A stretch of 64,000 nucleotides of DNA from assembly GCA_947650365.1 (NCBI GenBank), contig OX393549.1, forward strand, positions 89,057,556 to 89,121,555, in the 5' to 3' direction. The notes beneath the pieces were generated by a model. That model was not told where the DNA came from. It was given only the letters and a program-made list of their open reading frames with translations, and searched no databases. Every line of letters starts with the position of its first letter. Within the stretch, counting starts at the first letter, position 1. Made by a program: the position numbers and the translations under genes. Shown here in pieces: positions 10,831 to 21,372 of the stretch. Source of the stretch: Chamaelirium japonicum. Its lineage: Eukaryota; Streptophyta; Magnoliopsida; Liliales; Melanthiaceae.

Positions 10831-11639
10831 AAAAAGGCTCTCATCTTGGAAAAGGAGATCTCTAACTTCAAGTGGGAGAGCACACTCATTAATGCTGTGT
10901 TGATGGGTCTATCAGTCTACTATATGTTGATCTTTCTTCTTGCGAGATGGGTCGCCACCACATCGATTTCTTAGGCACTTCCTCTGGAGGGTGGGACATG
11001 AGAATGGGAGAGGCATCCCACTTATCAAGTGGCAGGAGGTATGCATGCCTAAGATACATGGAGATTTTGGGATTCTACACATCAAAACTTTTAACACCGC
11101 CCATCTCTGGCGTTGGTGGTGGAGGCTCTTTACATGCAAACATGGCTGGACCAATTTGATAAAGCAAGGATATTACTAGCGAAAAACGTCTTTGGACCTT
11201 ACACTCTTACTAACAAGTAGAGTCTCACCTTTCTTGCTCGGGGTCACGTCTACTAGAGTGGTCTTCAAAGCAGGCATGTGTTGGAGAGTTGGAAACGGTC
11301 GTGGCATTCGTTATTGGACGAATCGATGGTCCCCCTCACATCATCTTGCATCATGCTTCTCTCATCTATATCTCATTGCATGCAACCCCTGTAACACGCT
11401 ATCGAACATCCTTCGTAGAAACTACCATCTTATCCCTAAACGTCGGATCAGCCCACCATCTATTTGCCAGGACTTACATGCAGCCGTTGCCATCTTAGGG
11501 GATATTACACTCGTTGATCAATTGAACTCCATCTCTTGGACCTGAACTTCTAGTGGCATCTTCTCCATCAACTCAATCTATAAGATTCTAACCTTCCAGG
11601 AGAAATTTGACTTTATCCCCATTGCATATGGAATGCACG

Positions 11640-12750
11640 TGTCCCCCTCAAGATCCAATTCTTTATATGGTCTCTTTAAAATAGGATCCTCAAGACGGAC
11701 AATCTGGCGAGATGGGGCATCCCCGCCACACACACACATGTCCATTTTTCGCATAGATAAAAATATCGATCACGGAAAAAATATCGGCCGGTTGAAAAAA
11801 TGGTTCGAACCGGGTGGTACGAACCGGTATTGATATGAACCGATCCAAACTGGTGTAAATTGATTTTTGGTTTTTTTAAAAAATAAAAAAATAACTAAAA
11901 AACCCAGAATAATTTAAAATGTTGGTTTGTGATTTTTTTTCCATCAGTAAACTAGTTATGGGTATGTACCGGTTCTTTTAAGTTATAAAGTCATTGTATT
12001 CACTGTATGATTCTAAATTATGGAATTTGATATAATTATTCAATTTTATACTTAGGGATTAGCCTAGTATTAAATTTTTTGTGTTGGATTATATAACTTT
12101 AGGCACATTTTTCATATTTTTTAAAAAATAAAAAATAAAAAATAATTAATATCATATATGAAATCTAAAAATAAATGCTATAAAAATAAAATTTAATGCA
12201 TATTAAAAATTATTCTATCCATATTTATGCATTCTTAGTGAAAATCTAGTGTCAATTTGGTATAAACAAAACTCCCAAATTTACATGAACCGATAATGCA
12301 AATTTGGAGATGATACTTCAAATCTTATAGATCTAAACTTTGATGGCATTCAAATGTTAGATCTTGCCCATATCAACAATTTCACCACAATTATTTGATT
12401 TTTTTCAAAAAAAATACAAATAATTGTTATTTGGTCGAACCGGTTCAAACCGGCCGATATTTAGGCGATTTATCCCTCGCGGCCAGTATCAAGTAAATAC
12501 TGGTGCGGTTTGCACCGGTTTCCGGTTTGAACCGGCCGGGTATTTTAATCCGGAATCCATCAATCACACCCTTCTTCTTTGTCCTAGCATTTTTCCACTT
12601 TGGACTCGCTTGGCAGCTACACACAATATCCCTACCACCACCCCCTCCATAGTTTCTGACCTATGGTCTACCTGGAGATTGACCCATGTTCCCGCAGACG
12701 CTCAAGATACTTGGGATAGACATGCAACTGGCCTCTAATGGACCCTATGG
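11640..12750 (+). pseudogene. LINE zf-RVT tail, split by an insertion
   Basis: The Cys/His-rich tail typical of plant L1 ORF2 starts near 11640 (KIQFF.W type words in shifted frames) and reaches THTCPFF near 11730-11745. It resumes near 12550 with ESINHTLLLCPSIFPLWTRL. The ~800 bp in between do not belong to the LINE, so the domain was interrupted by a later insertion. Confidence 0.8.
11747..12546. mobile_element. AT-rich inserted element with CCGGTT-rich ends
   Basis: About 800 bp interrupt the LINE tail. Both ends are rich in GAACCGG/CCGGTT words, and the word AAATATCGGCCGGTT occurs near the left end (about 11790) and in inverted form near 12450. The middle is very AT-rich and non-coding. 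The inverted ends suggest a non-autonomous DNA transposon, but they are degenerate, no target duplication is clear, and the borders are approximate. Confidence 0.55.
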
Positions 12751-12890
12751 CTTGAACACAACTCTTGTATTTTCTCCTTTGTGGAGAGGCACTTACATAG
12801 GGTAGACGATGATGTGATATCTTTGGCACTCTATTGGGATAGCATCAAAAAGGCGACAGGGCATCAAGACAATTGTTTGTAATGTTGGTT

Positions 12891-14466
12891 TCTTATAGGA
12901 CCACTGTATTTTGTGTTCTCGATGTACTCTAGGTGTGGTTTTTTCATAAGATTTAAGAGTTCACGTAACAGGTTTTGTGACACTTCTTGATTTTTTTATC
13001 TAATATAAGGAGCTTTGGGTATGCAATTTATGCACATTAGATTCATTCACTTTATTCTTAAACAAGATTGTTAATAATGAGAGAGCAATTTCAGTTCGTA
13101 AGGCTTCAATACTAATAATCATTTTTATCGAATAGCATATCGTATTCTTCACATGCCCGCCTATGCCAAATATTATGTAAGATAAATAGAACTGCCATAT
13201 CAAATTATATTATCGTGATGTACCACATGATTAGCCTAGCCACAAGCTTAAAGTGCATAAACCAACATAATTCGCCTAGTACCTCACTTTAGTTGCATCG
13301 TACTATCATAGTCAAAATTTGGTTTTGAAACATGTATAGGCCAAATTTAAGTTGGAAACTTGGTGGCATTATGTTTCATCCCAAATGAGATTCGATTAAA
13401 AGAAGTTGCAACTAAATAACTTATTTTTTTATTTTTGAAAAAATAATAACAAAGGATAAAAACATGATGAATGTGGAGACAAGGAAAAACTGTATGATAA
13501 TTGCTTGTCTTATAACCACTTATTATATTCTAAATTTGTTTGGTGCTTTTGATGAAGTTAAAAAATAATATGGGTATGTTAGTGGTCCAAAATAAATTAT
13601 ATATTTATCATATTTTAATTTATAATTTTTTTTGTATAATATGGATGTTTTTATCTATCTGCATGAAAAACAAATTCGAATATGGAAAGTTAGTTCCATA
13701 TCCCGATCTATATTGCAATTATTTGTTATTCATATTCGATATATATTTATATAGCAAATACTTTTATCAATACAAATATTTGATATATTGGGAATGTGTG
13801 CTACTCAAATCTTTCATATGAATATGTTAATTGCAGGGTTTGAGGGTTTTTCTGAACCAAAACAGGTTTGAAATTTTGGACGATTTGAACCCTAAAACTC
13901 ATATTATGCCATCGATTCTGATTTGGATTTGGTCCATCTCATCGTTTTATTAGTTTGAATGATATAAATGTAGTTAGTTATTCCATGATTCATATATCAT
14001 AAGACTTGGATATGAAACACCCTAATTTCTTATTTTATTTTTAAACTTTTTAATACTTATGGCCAAAATAGCCGAACTGGGTGAACCCGAACTCGAACCA
14101 AAATTCTCAAACCTTGGTTGATTATGTTCATTTCTTAAGGGTTTATTTTTATATTCTTAATATTTGTGTCAAATATTAACAAAGACTTCAATATCCGAGT
14201 AATATCGGTGTTCGCATTCATATCCGATGAAGAAAAACACGCCCATATCCGATTCATCCGACCCATAACTGCTCTTTTTGCACCCCTCATTGAAATGCTC
14301 ATATGTCATCCACTAAAGAGCAAAATGAAGTATCTAATAACACAATTATCCACAACTTCCTTTGGCAAGGAGTTGTCTTATGGTGTTTCGAAGTCAAAAA
14401 TCCATAGTTTTTTATGTTTTGGCTCGTGCACAATTTAGAACCATGAAATGCACGGAAGCAAAGTGT
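12891..14466. other. AT-rich non-coding DNA, nothing assigned
   Basis: Short frames here are AT-rich and match nothing I recognise. Words such as ccgaactgggtgaacccgaa near 14070 are simple composition repeats. Confidence 0.4.
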
Positions 14467-14487
14467 CCCCCCCCCCCCCCCCCCCCC
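14467..14487. repeat. C homopolymer
   Basis: A run of about 21 C followed by T-rich sequence and a (CA)-rich tract (14505-14540). The length is unreliable. Confidence 0.9.
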
Positions 14488-14888
14488 ATTTTTTTTTCTT
14501 TTGCATGCACACACGCACTTGCGTGCACGCACACACAAAAACTGCGTAGAAGGGGCAAACTGACTAGGGTTAATTAACAAGGTTGAGGACTATGCAAGCC
14601 ATTTATAAATGAAAGTCAGATAAAGCAGTACATTATCAAGTAAAATAAGTCAAAATTCATCAATGTAACAGGTCAATACAGATCATACCTTGCAAACCTC
14701 ATTTGAAGCTTTAGCAACTCTGAATATAAAATATGCTCGTCAATCCTTAACCAGGAACATAAATGTCAAGTCCTCGTCACTGAATGAAAAAAAAAATCCT
14801 TGTCCAAACAACAAACTAGACACATGATGCACATGACCTCTCTTTTTAATATGGGGGTTTACTCATCCATTGGAATAGTCCATTCGCA

Positions 14889-17123
14889 CTACCGACAATT
14901 CGGAAGGAATCCATCCTTTGCCATGTCCGTAAGGACATTGAACACAGTCTCCATGTTGCCATCCTTGAGGTTTCCTTCAACAAGAAACTTTGAAGTTTGA
15001 GCATCTGTTAGCAAACAGCCTCTCAACAACTCTTGAATAACTTGGTTCAGTTCCTCATTCATCCCAGCATCAGAAAGCCCTTTAATAAGAGAAATAGTGC
15101 TTATCGCATTAGGAAAAAAGCCTGCCTGCAACATTTCGTAGTAGAGATTGAGCGCCTTCCTCACATTTCCAGCCCTACAGTGTCCATGGATAATCACAAT
15201 ATAGGCAGCCTCATCAGGCTTCTGGTTCCTCTCCATCATTGACTCAAATACTCTATCTGCTTCATTCATCAAACCTTTGATGCAGAAACCCTTTATCAGA
15301 GATACCAAACTCTTGGACTCTGCTTTGTTGCAGCAATCAATAAGTGCATCGTATGTGATCTTATCTGGAACACTCTCCTCGTAATACAGCCTAAACAGCA
15401 GCCGTTTTGCTTCCTTTGTCCGAGCTATTTTACTGAGGCCATTTATTAGCACGCTATAAGTAACAACATCAGGAAGTATCCCTTTCTTTATCATCTCATC
15501 ATGAAGAAAGAGAGCCTTATTCACATCCCCTTCTTTGCAATGGGCATCTATCAGCATTGTGTAGGTGAACTCATCTGGACACAAGCCCAGACTCAGCATC
15601 TCCTCAAAAAGATCATGGGCACAATCCAGTCTCTTCACCTCACAAAGACCCCTAATGAGTGATGAATAAGTAACAGCATCAGGCAAGACACCTTTTCCAC
15701 GCATCTCATTATTCAATTGAAATGCCATCTCCATGTCCCCATTCCTGCAGTACCAACTTAATATTGTACTATACGTCACCACATCCGGCTTTAGACCCTT
15801 CTCCTCCATCTCCTGAACTATCATCAATGCTTCATCCATTCTCCCCACTGCACAATTACCATTAATGAGCGGATTATAGCTTGCAACAGAAGGTGAAATC
15901 CCACTCTCATTCATCTCCTTCATGATCATGAGAGCATCATCCAAGCACCCTTTTTTGGAGAAACCATCGATCAAAGTCGTGAATGTCATTTCGTTAAGCC
16001 GAACCCCTCTCTCACGCATCTGGCTAACAAGCTCCATTGCCCTGCCCAAATTCCCAGCCTTACACATCGCACTAATCAGCGACGTATACGTCACCACATC
16101 CGGAACCACCCCATTCCGGGACATCTCGGCGTGCAAGACAAGCGCCTCGTGAACACCCCCTTCCCTGCAGTAGCCGTTCACGAGCGTGTTATACGTACAG
16201 GAATTGGGTGTCAAACCCTCTTCAACCATTTTATCGATCACCTTGCGTGCCTCCTTCAATCTCCCCTCCCGGCACAGCCCATTGATGATTGCATTGTAAG
16301 TAACCGAGCTCGGCCGGACTCCCTTCTGCAACATAGTCCGTAGCAGCCCAAAAGCGTCTTCTATCTTCCCTAACTTGCAATGCCCAACGATCAGGGTATT
16401 GTAAGTGATGACATTCGGCGAGCACCCGGTGCGCTCCATCTCGCCAAGAAACAACAACCCTCTATCCAATTCCCCCCACAAGCAATACCCGCGAATCAGA
16501 ATATTGTAGGAATAGACATTTGGGGAGACCCTCGACTTGATCATGTCGGCGTAGAATTCTTGGACGGTATCATGGGGTGTCAGGGAGGAGCGGAACATGG
16601 CATCAAGAATGGAGTTGTAGGATAGGACAGCGGGGGCAAATCCGGCGGACTTGGTGAGGGAGAGGGTGGAGAGAGCTTCTGGGAGCATGCTCAGAGAGGC
16701 GTAGGATTTGACGAGGAGATCGAATACAGCGGAGGGGGAAGCGGCGGCGGGGTGAAGGAGGGGGAGGGTGTCAGAGAGGGAGTCGAAGACTTGGGGGTGG
16801 GGGAAGCGAGAGATGAGGCGGCTAGCGAGGGACTGGGCGGCGGGGAAGAGGCGGAGGCGGGATAGGAGGTGGAGGGCAAGTGACTGGGGGCGAAGGGCGC
16901 CGGAGAAGAAGGGGAGGGGGCGGGCCCAGCGGAGGAAGGCCAGGGTTAGGGATCGGTTGGATTGAGCGGCGAGGAGAGCTTGTGCGGAGGCCTCCGGCGT
17001 GAACACAGCGGCGATCGAGTCGAGGCGGCCGTTGTGTTTTAGAGCGGAGAGGGCTTTGTCGGCGAGGAGGAGGTGGCGGGAGACAGCGGCGGAGGAGGCG
17101 GAGGTTTGGGCTAGGAGGCACAT
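14889..17123 (-). CDS. EMB2745: P-class PPR protein, EMB2745 (At5g39710) ortholog
   Basis: An intact single-exon gene of 744 codons. I use the ATG at 17123 (MCLLAQTSASS...); an upstream in-frame extension has only a TTG start. From about residue 140 to the end there are 16-17 tandem 35-residue PPR motifs, mostly of the form NVVTYNTLIDGYCK.G....A, ending in MAKDGFLPN. No E, E+ or DYW domain follows, so it is P-class. The motif order, the irregular repeat near ALIDCCNKAESKSLVSLIKG, the YYEESVP and VFESMM blocks and the C-terminus match Arabidopsis At5g39710 (about 747 residues). P-class PPR proteins bind organellar RNA sequence-specifically and affect its stability, processing or translation. 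Loss of the Arabidopsis gene is embryo-lethal by name. The N-terminus is basic and Ala/Ser/Leu-rich, as expected of organelle targeting. No frameshift or stop is present, in contrast to all neighbouring repeats. Confidence 0.96.
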   Translation of the reverse strand: MCLLAQTSASSAAVSRHLLLADKALSALKHNGRLDSIAAVFTPEASAQALLAAQSNRSLTLAFLRWARPLPFFSGALRPQSLALHLLSRLRLFPAAQSLASRLISRFPHPQVFDSLSDTLPLLHPAAASPSAVFDLLVKSYASLSMLPEALSTLSLTKSAGFAPAVLSYNSILDAMFRSSLTPHDTVQEFYADMIKSRVSPNVYSYNILIRGYCLWGELDRGLLFLGEMERTGCSPNVITYNTLIVGHCKLGKIEDAFGLLRTMLQKGVRPSSVTYNAIINGLCREGRLKEARKVIDKMVEEGLTPNSCTYNTLVNGYCREGGVHEALVLHAEMSRNGVVPDVVTYTSLISAMCKAGNLGRAMELVSQMRERGVRLNEMTFTTLIDGFSKKGCLDDALMIMKEMNESGISPSVASYNPLINGNCAVGRMDEALMIVQEMEEKGLKPDVVTYSTILSWYCRNGDMEMAFQLNNEMRGKGVLPDAVTYSSLIRGLCEVKRLDCAHDLFEEMLSLGLCPDEFTYTMLIDAHCKEGDVNKALFLHDEMIKKGILPDVVTYSVLINGLSKIARTKEAKRLLFRLYYEESVPDKITYDALIDCCNKAESKSLVSLIKGFCIKGLMNEADRVFESMMERNQKPDEAAYIVIIHGHCRAGNVRKALNLYYEMLQAGFFPNAISTISLIKGLSDAGMNEELNQVIQELLRGCLLTDAQTSKFLVEGNLKDGNMETVFNVLTDMAKDGFLPNCR

Positions 17124-17159
17124 GTTTGCGCGCCGGGAATGGCCCCGGCGCGGGCCCAA

Positions 17160-17759
17160 CGGTCAAGTGAACGAGTAGGAGAGTGGAACTGTGGAATCCC
17201 AAGGGTTAGTTGGGGACTTTCTTGGGTGGGGCAAATGACGGATTCTGAGAGCTCCGGTGAACTTTCACAATTCGTGGGCTTTGAGTTTCCATAGACTTTG
17301 AGTTTATGGATCCATGGTCTTTGAGAGCATAGCCTTTGAGTTCCCATGGACTCAAAGTTTTGAAGGACTTCAAAGTTTCCAAACCCACCATACTAGGTGG
17401 TCGTCAGAGGTGGTCGTGTGAACTTTAGAAATCTACCGACTTGTGTGGAACTTGAAAATGGTGAGTTTGTATATTTGGGAATGTTGAAATTCCCCGCTAG
17501 GTAACTTTCTAAAAATTCACTCAAAAAATATCTAAATCTGACTATCGGGGATTTGAGGTGCCACTCCAAAGCTCCATGTATGTCTAATCGGGAATTCAGA
17601 GTTTCCCAAAAGACTAACGAGAGGGTTTAAAGTTCCATAAAGCAACCTAATAAGAGCATGCATCCAATTTTCCCAAGGCAATCTTAAAATCTTGAATTAT
17701 GTGAGATCGAGTACAGAAGCCCAAGCCAAGATAGAAAGACAAATAAGACCAAGTAAAAT

Positions 17760-17760
<1 letters not shown>
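17160..17760. other. Upstream of the PPR gene; probable promoter region
   Basis: Non-coding sequence 5' of the minus-strand PPR gene. A direct-repeat-rich patch at about 17270-17380 repeats the word ctttgag with atggac/atggat several times in alternation. No TATA box is assigned. Confidence 0.35.

Positions 17761-17761
<1 letters not shown>

Positions 17762-17820
<59 letters not shown>
17762..17820. repeat. (GA)n microsatellite
   Basis: About 59 bp of pure GA dinucleotides. Confidence 0.97.
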
Positions 17821-17822
<2 letters not shown>

Positions 17823-17963
17823 AATGGTTCAGACTGATTAAATGATCCAGACATGGGTCTCGTTTGGTAGTCGGGTTTGATCCAACAGTGACTGAAATGA
17901 GTGGCCAAGCCGCTCAACTTTACTCAGCTTACACTCTAAATCTAGCACACGCGATCATCCACG

Positions 17964-18292
17964 TGTTAGATACCCTCACACCTCAAAACTCGGGCCGTAA
18001 GAGGGGGTCTACATAGGGTATATGAAGGTAACACTGCCCAGCTTGCTAGCCAATGCGGGACTATACTCCAACACTCCCCCTCATGTGCAGGCCAGTTTTC
18101 AGGTTTTGTCCGATCCTTGTCGATCACGTGGGTATGCTCCCACTTGGATTAATGATCACACATTAAACCTATTCTGATACCATGTTAGATACTCTCATAC
18201 CTCAAAATCTGGATCATAAGGGGAGATCTACATAGGGTATATGAAGACAACACTACCAAGCTCGTTAGCCGATGTGGGACTAAACTCCAACA
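17964..18292 (-). mobile_element. Complete TRIM retrotransposon, 329 bp
   Basis: Two 110-bp LTRs (17964-18073 and 18183-18292) flank a 109-bp internal region. Both LTRs start TGTTAGATAC and end CCAACA in the plus orientation. The element is on the minus strand: the primer-binding site (reverse of tctgatacca, matching initiator Met tRNA) adjoins the LTR at 18173-18182, and the polypurine tract (reverse of cactccccc) adjoins the other LTR at 18074-18081. A perfect 5-bp duplication, CCACG, flanks it at 17959-17963 and 18293-18297. There is no coding capacity. Related LTRs lie at 30041-30197 and 60531-60639. Confidence 0.93.
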
Positions 18293-18297
18293 CCACG

Positions 18298-18663
18298 AAT
18301 GTTTCTCAAACTTCACCTTCTCCATTTTGCTAGGGTTTCCCCTAACATATAGAAGGTGGTTATCCCTCCTTATTTGAATAATTTGAGGAGACTAGAGTCC
18401 CATTTTCTATTGAACTGTAGCTCTTCTATGTTGATGATGAAAATATTCAAGCCTCAAAATAAGGGTATTAGTCATGAAGGTTTATCCTCCACAGAACATG
18501 GTGATATCCATATCTCCCATTGAACACCAACCCCCCCCAGATAAAATGACAAAGAAAGGTCAGCATGAGAGGCAACTCAAGAAGGTTTGGCATTGCCCTA
18601 ACCTATCTACTAAGTTTCTGAAAAAGAAGTTACAAGTAATGGATAATAGGCACCATCACAAAC
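18298..18663. other. No feature recognised
   Basis: Non-coding spacer between the TRIM and the hAT-like repeats. It contains a short C-rich run near 18530. Confidence 0.35.
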
Positions 18664-18842
18664 TAGGGGTGCACATGGTTTAGTTTGGACTGGTTCTGGG
18701 ATGAACCAGGAAACGAACCGGTCCTAACGGTTCTCAAATATTTGGAACCGGAACCAGACCGTGGGAGCAAGGAACCGGACCGGACCGAACCATATAAAAC
18801 TGGTTCGGTTCTTCGGTTCCACTAGTTTTTTGTGCACCCCTA
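18664..18842. mobile_element. hAT-like MITE, GAACCGG-rich (copy 1)
   Basis: The ends form the inverted repeat TAGGGGTGCAC ... GTGCACCCCTA, a typical hAT terminus. The interior is built of ggttcggttc/ccggaacc words. I find no convincing 8-bp duplication at these borders. Confidence 0.65.
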
Positions 18843-19029
18843 GAAGTTAGAATAGGTCCATCATTGGAGCATATAGAAATAAAATATATATATTTCAAAA
18901 CCGAGAAAACAACAAGTAATCCTAAAACCAAATACATGATACTGTTGTGAAGATCAATAGGGCACGTTGCATAATGACCCAACCCACATCACCCGTATTA
19001 CCAGACCCGTGAATGATGAATATACATGA

Positions 19030-19208
19030 ATCGGTTCAGTTCAGTTCAAATCACAAGCACCCAAAACCGGGAACCTAACCGGTCCCTTACGGTTTTGCAC
19101 TTTTGGGAACCAGAACCGAACCGATCCTGCTAGAAACCAAACCAAACCGTATGGTTAAGACCAGTTCGGTTTGGTTCTCCGGTTCCACCGGTTTTTTGTT
19201 CATCCCTA
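19030..19208. mobile_element. hAT-like repeat related to copy 1
   Basis: The interior and the right end (ccggttttttgttcatccct followed by A) resemble the element at 18664-18842, while the left end lacks the TAGGGGTG terminus. It could be a truncated relative, or the two may be halves of one element: 8 bases left of 18664 and right of 19208 are similar but not identical. Confidence 0.5.
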
Positions 19209-19301
19209 ATCATAACCATATATAAAAAAAAAACCAACAAACAAAGGTAAAACAAGATCATACCAAAATCCATAAACCGAGAAAAAAATAGTCCATGAGT
19301 C

Positions 19302-19418
19302 TCAAGACTTTAAAGCTCTCGACTTTTCCAAATCCCGGATATGAGTAAGCAGAGACTTTTTACCCTCTATCTCATTCGGCGACAAAAAGCCGAGAGAAGA
19401 TGCTATATTAAGGATGAT
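19302..19418 (-). pseudogene. Unknown gene exon, downstream piece beyond Copia A
   Basis: When one copy of the 5-bp Copia A target duplication (ACAAC on this strand) is kept and Copia A is removed, the reading frame from 29522-29223 continues here without a shift. It reads IILNIASSLGFLSPNEIEG, then KKSLLTHIRDLEKSRALKS, and stops at 19304-19302. The frame is helical and charged. I do not recognise the family. A loose resemblance to the N-terminal helical part of plant U-box/ARM proteins is only an impression. Confidence 0.6.
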
Positions 19419-19423
19419 GTTGT

Positions 19424-21358
19424 TGTTGGAATTGGATCCTGTTATCAGAGTCGCAGCAGAAGCAAAAGATAGATCCGAAGATCATACGGTGTATGTTTCA
19501 TTACAATTAATTCTACAAAACAATCTATATGCCAATCTATGATCTTAGCATATGTGCAGACACCCTAGAGGCATACTACGATCTACGGAAGACATGCATG
19601 CATCTAGTTAAGTGTTTAGAATCATCATACCTTGTGGATCTATGATCCGAAGAGAACGGAACGATGATGAATCGCACGTGAATCTCAAGGGAAGCTGTCG
19701 GATGGCACCTGTCCTTTGCTAATTGAGAAATCCTCGAAATCCTATCTCTGAGTACAAGGACTACGAGCTGACGGAGGAATTCATTGCGAAGACGATGGCG
19801 AGCTGCGAGATCTCCTCCTTCTCTTTCTCTCTTCTTCCTTCTTCTTCCTTCCTCCTTCTTCTTCCTCTTTCTTCCTTGGCCGAAACCTCAGAGAGGAAGA
19901 GAGGGAGAGGGGGTTCGGATTTTTGGAGAGGGGAGAGACTAGGGCCGGCCCCTCCCTCTCTATTCCTCTTATAGGGTCGGCCTCCTAGTGCTACAAGCAA
20001 GCTAGGGCCGGCCCTAGGTAGATAGGGATGAGAGGGGGCGGTTTTTAGGGTTTCCACAAGCCTATCGTGAAGCCTGGACGAAAACGCCATTCACAAAAAG
20101 TAAAAAACTAAAAGAGAGATTGAGTGAGGTGCACTATTCGGAATTGAGTTTCGTCAGCGCCTTTGAGCTCCTAGAATTATTCCGCTCATTCTGAGATCCA
20201 TATTCAATATGTTCTGAGCCATATTTCAGTATTTACCAAAATACCTCTTTGGCCCCTAACCCATGTGAATTAGGTTCTTAGGCTCCGGGCTTGCGCTCTA
20301 TCGCGCTACTTCGCATCCAACGTATCCAACCAGGTCGGGGAATAATTTCTATACGCAATGATAGGGTGGAACCTTTAGGGTTCAGGATCTCTAGCTCCAA
20401 CCGGATCCCTGATTAACTGTTCCAGTGACACACCGAAAGTTCCGTTAATCAGCCCTAATCCGATTAACGTTCGTAGCCACCCTGAGTGCGACACGAGTTG
20501 AACTCTGGTGATCCTAACTTATGTTACTCCCTCGTAACCCTGTTCTCTACTATACTCTGATAATCCTTAGTCCCTCCTATTACTGGTGCCATGATACGAC
20601 TCGGATGGTGGGGAGCACCGTCAGATCCCGATCGATCATCTGACTAGGAATTGATGATTTGTCATCTATAATACCACACACCTTCCGATGCTATGCCTAG
20701 CATCCGAAACATCGTCAGTCATACTGACAACCACCAGGCCTGGGTTAACTGTGTGGACAGATTGACTCATCAAAACGCACTCATCCAACACTGGACGTCG
20801 GATAACCTGTATGGATTACATGTCACTCAAACGCCAGCCGGGTAACCCAACGTACCGTGGTATTGGACTATGGAAGGTCCGCACACGTTGGCACATCAAA
20901 GCACCACACAACTAGTTGACCCAGTGTACATGGTCCCTTAGGGTTAAGGACAGATTATCTATAGTAGTAAGACGGTTTATGCATCAATGTCTGAATCACT
21001 GAACTATGCACCGTCTTGGTTTCTGTTCAACACGATCATCATGCTTGGTCAGGTAAATGGGAATCCCATGTTCCTGTGGTGGAGACTTCACAACATCCTC
21101 TACCTGCCAACAGCTTGTTCTCGGTGAAGCGACTTGCATCACCTAAGCTGTGAACTAGTTCTAGGTCTATACACAACTGGTCCACTGGGTCTCCCAAGCA
21201 TGGATCCACCATGTGCCTCAGTGGACTACTGTGTTCCCTAGGGTTCTATATGTGTATTAACATATACCAAAGTAGTATTCTAATTAAAGCAATAACCAAA
21301 GTCATCTTTATTAATGTTAATACAGAAAATCCACGCTCAGGACACACGAGCTACAACA
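19424..21358 (-). repeat. 3' LTR of Copia A (1935 bp)
   Basis: In the plus orientation it starts TGTTGGAATTGG and ends GAGCTACAACA, matching the LTR at 27282-29217 base for base with scattered substitutions. The polypurine tract of the element (reverse of gtctcccacttgg) abuts it at 21359. It includes a pyrimidine/GA-rich patch near 19820-19910 and ggccggccc words. Confidence 0.95.
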
Positions 21359-21372
21359 GTCTCCCACTTGGC

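Larger units (their letters stand above)
8940..12890 (+). mobile_element. Degenerate, 5'-truncated L1-type LINE
   Basis: This plus-strand non-LTR retrotransposon keeps the C-terminal endonuclease part, the reverse transcriptase and the zf-RVT tail, in that order, in several frames. The endonuclease end is visible at about 8940-9300, with words such as FSDERSN, FIEQHSLVDLPISG, LISSEIDDCYPLC and FERMWGLHPTFLDAVK. The linker near 9550-9600 reads WLQEGDVNTHFFHKVANAG. The 5' part (ORF1 and N-terminal endonuclease) is missing. I could not identify a poly(A) tail or target duplication. The 3' end is placed after the final recognisable residues near 12880. Confidence 0.88.

Noticed and set aside
16691-17202. 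Pro/Ser/Arg-rich frames overlapping the PPR gene
   Set aside because: They are other-frame shadows of the GC-rich 5' end of the PPR coding sequence.
17684-17917. Frame with a SLSLSL run
   Set aside because: It is a translation of the (GA)n microsatellite.
19723-20090. Frames in the Copia LTR, such as the one with many Leu/Ser
   Set aside because: They recur in all four LTRs with stops and frameshifts at different places and lie in GA/CT-rich LTR DNA.
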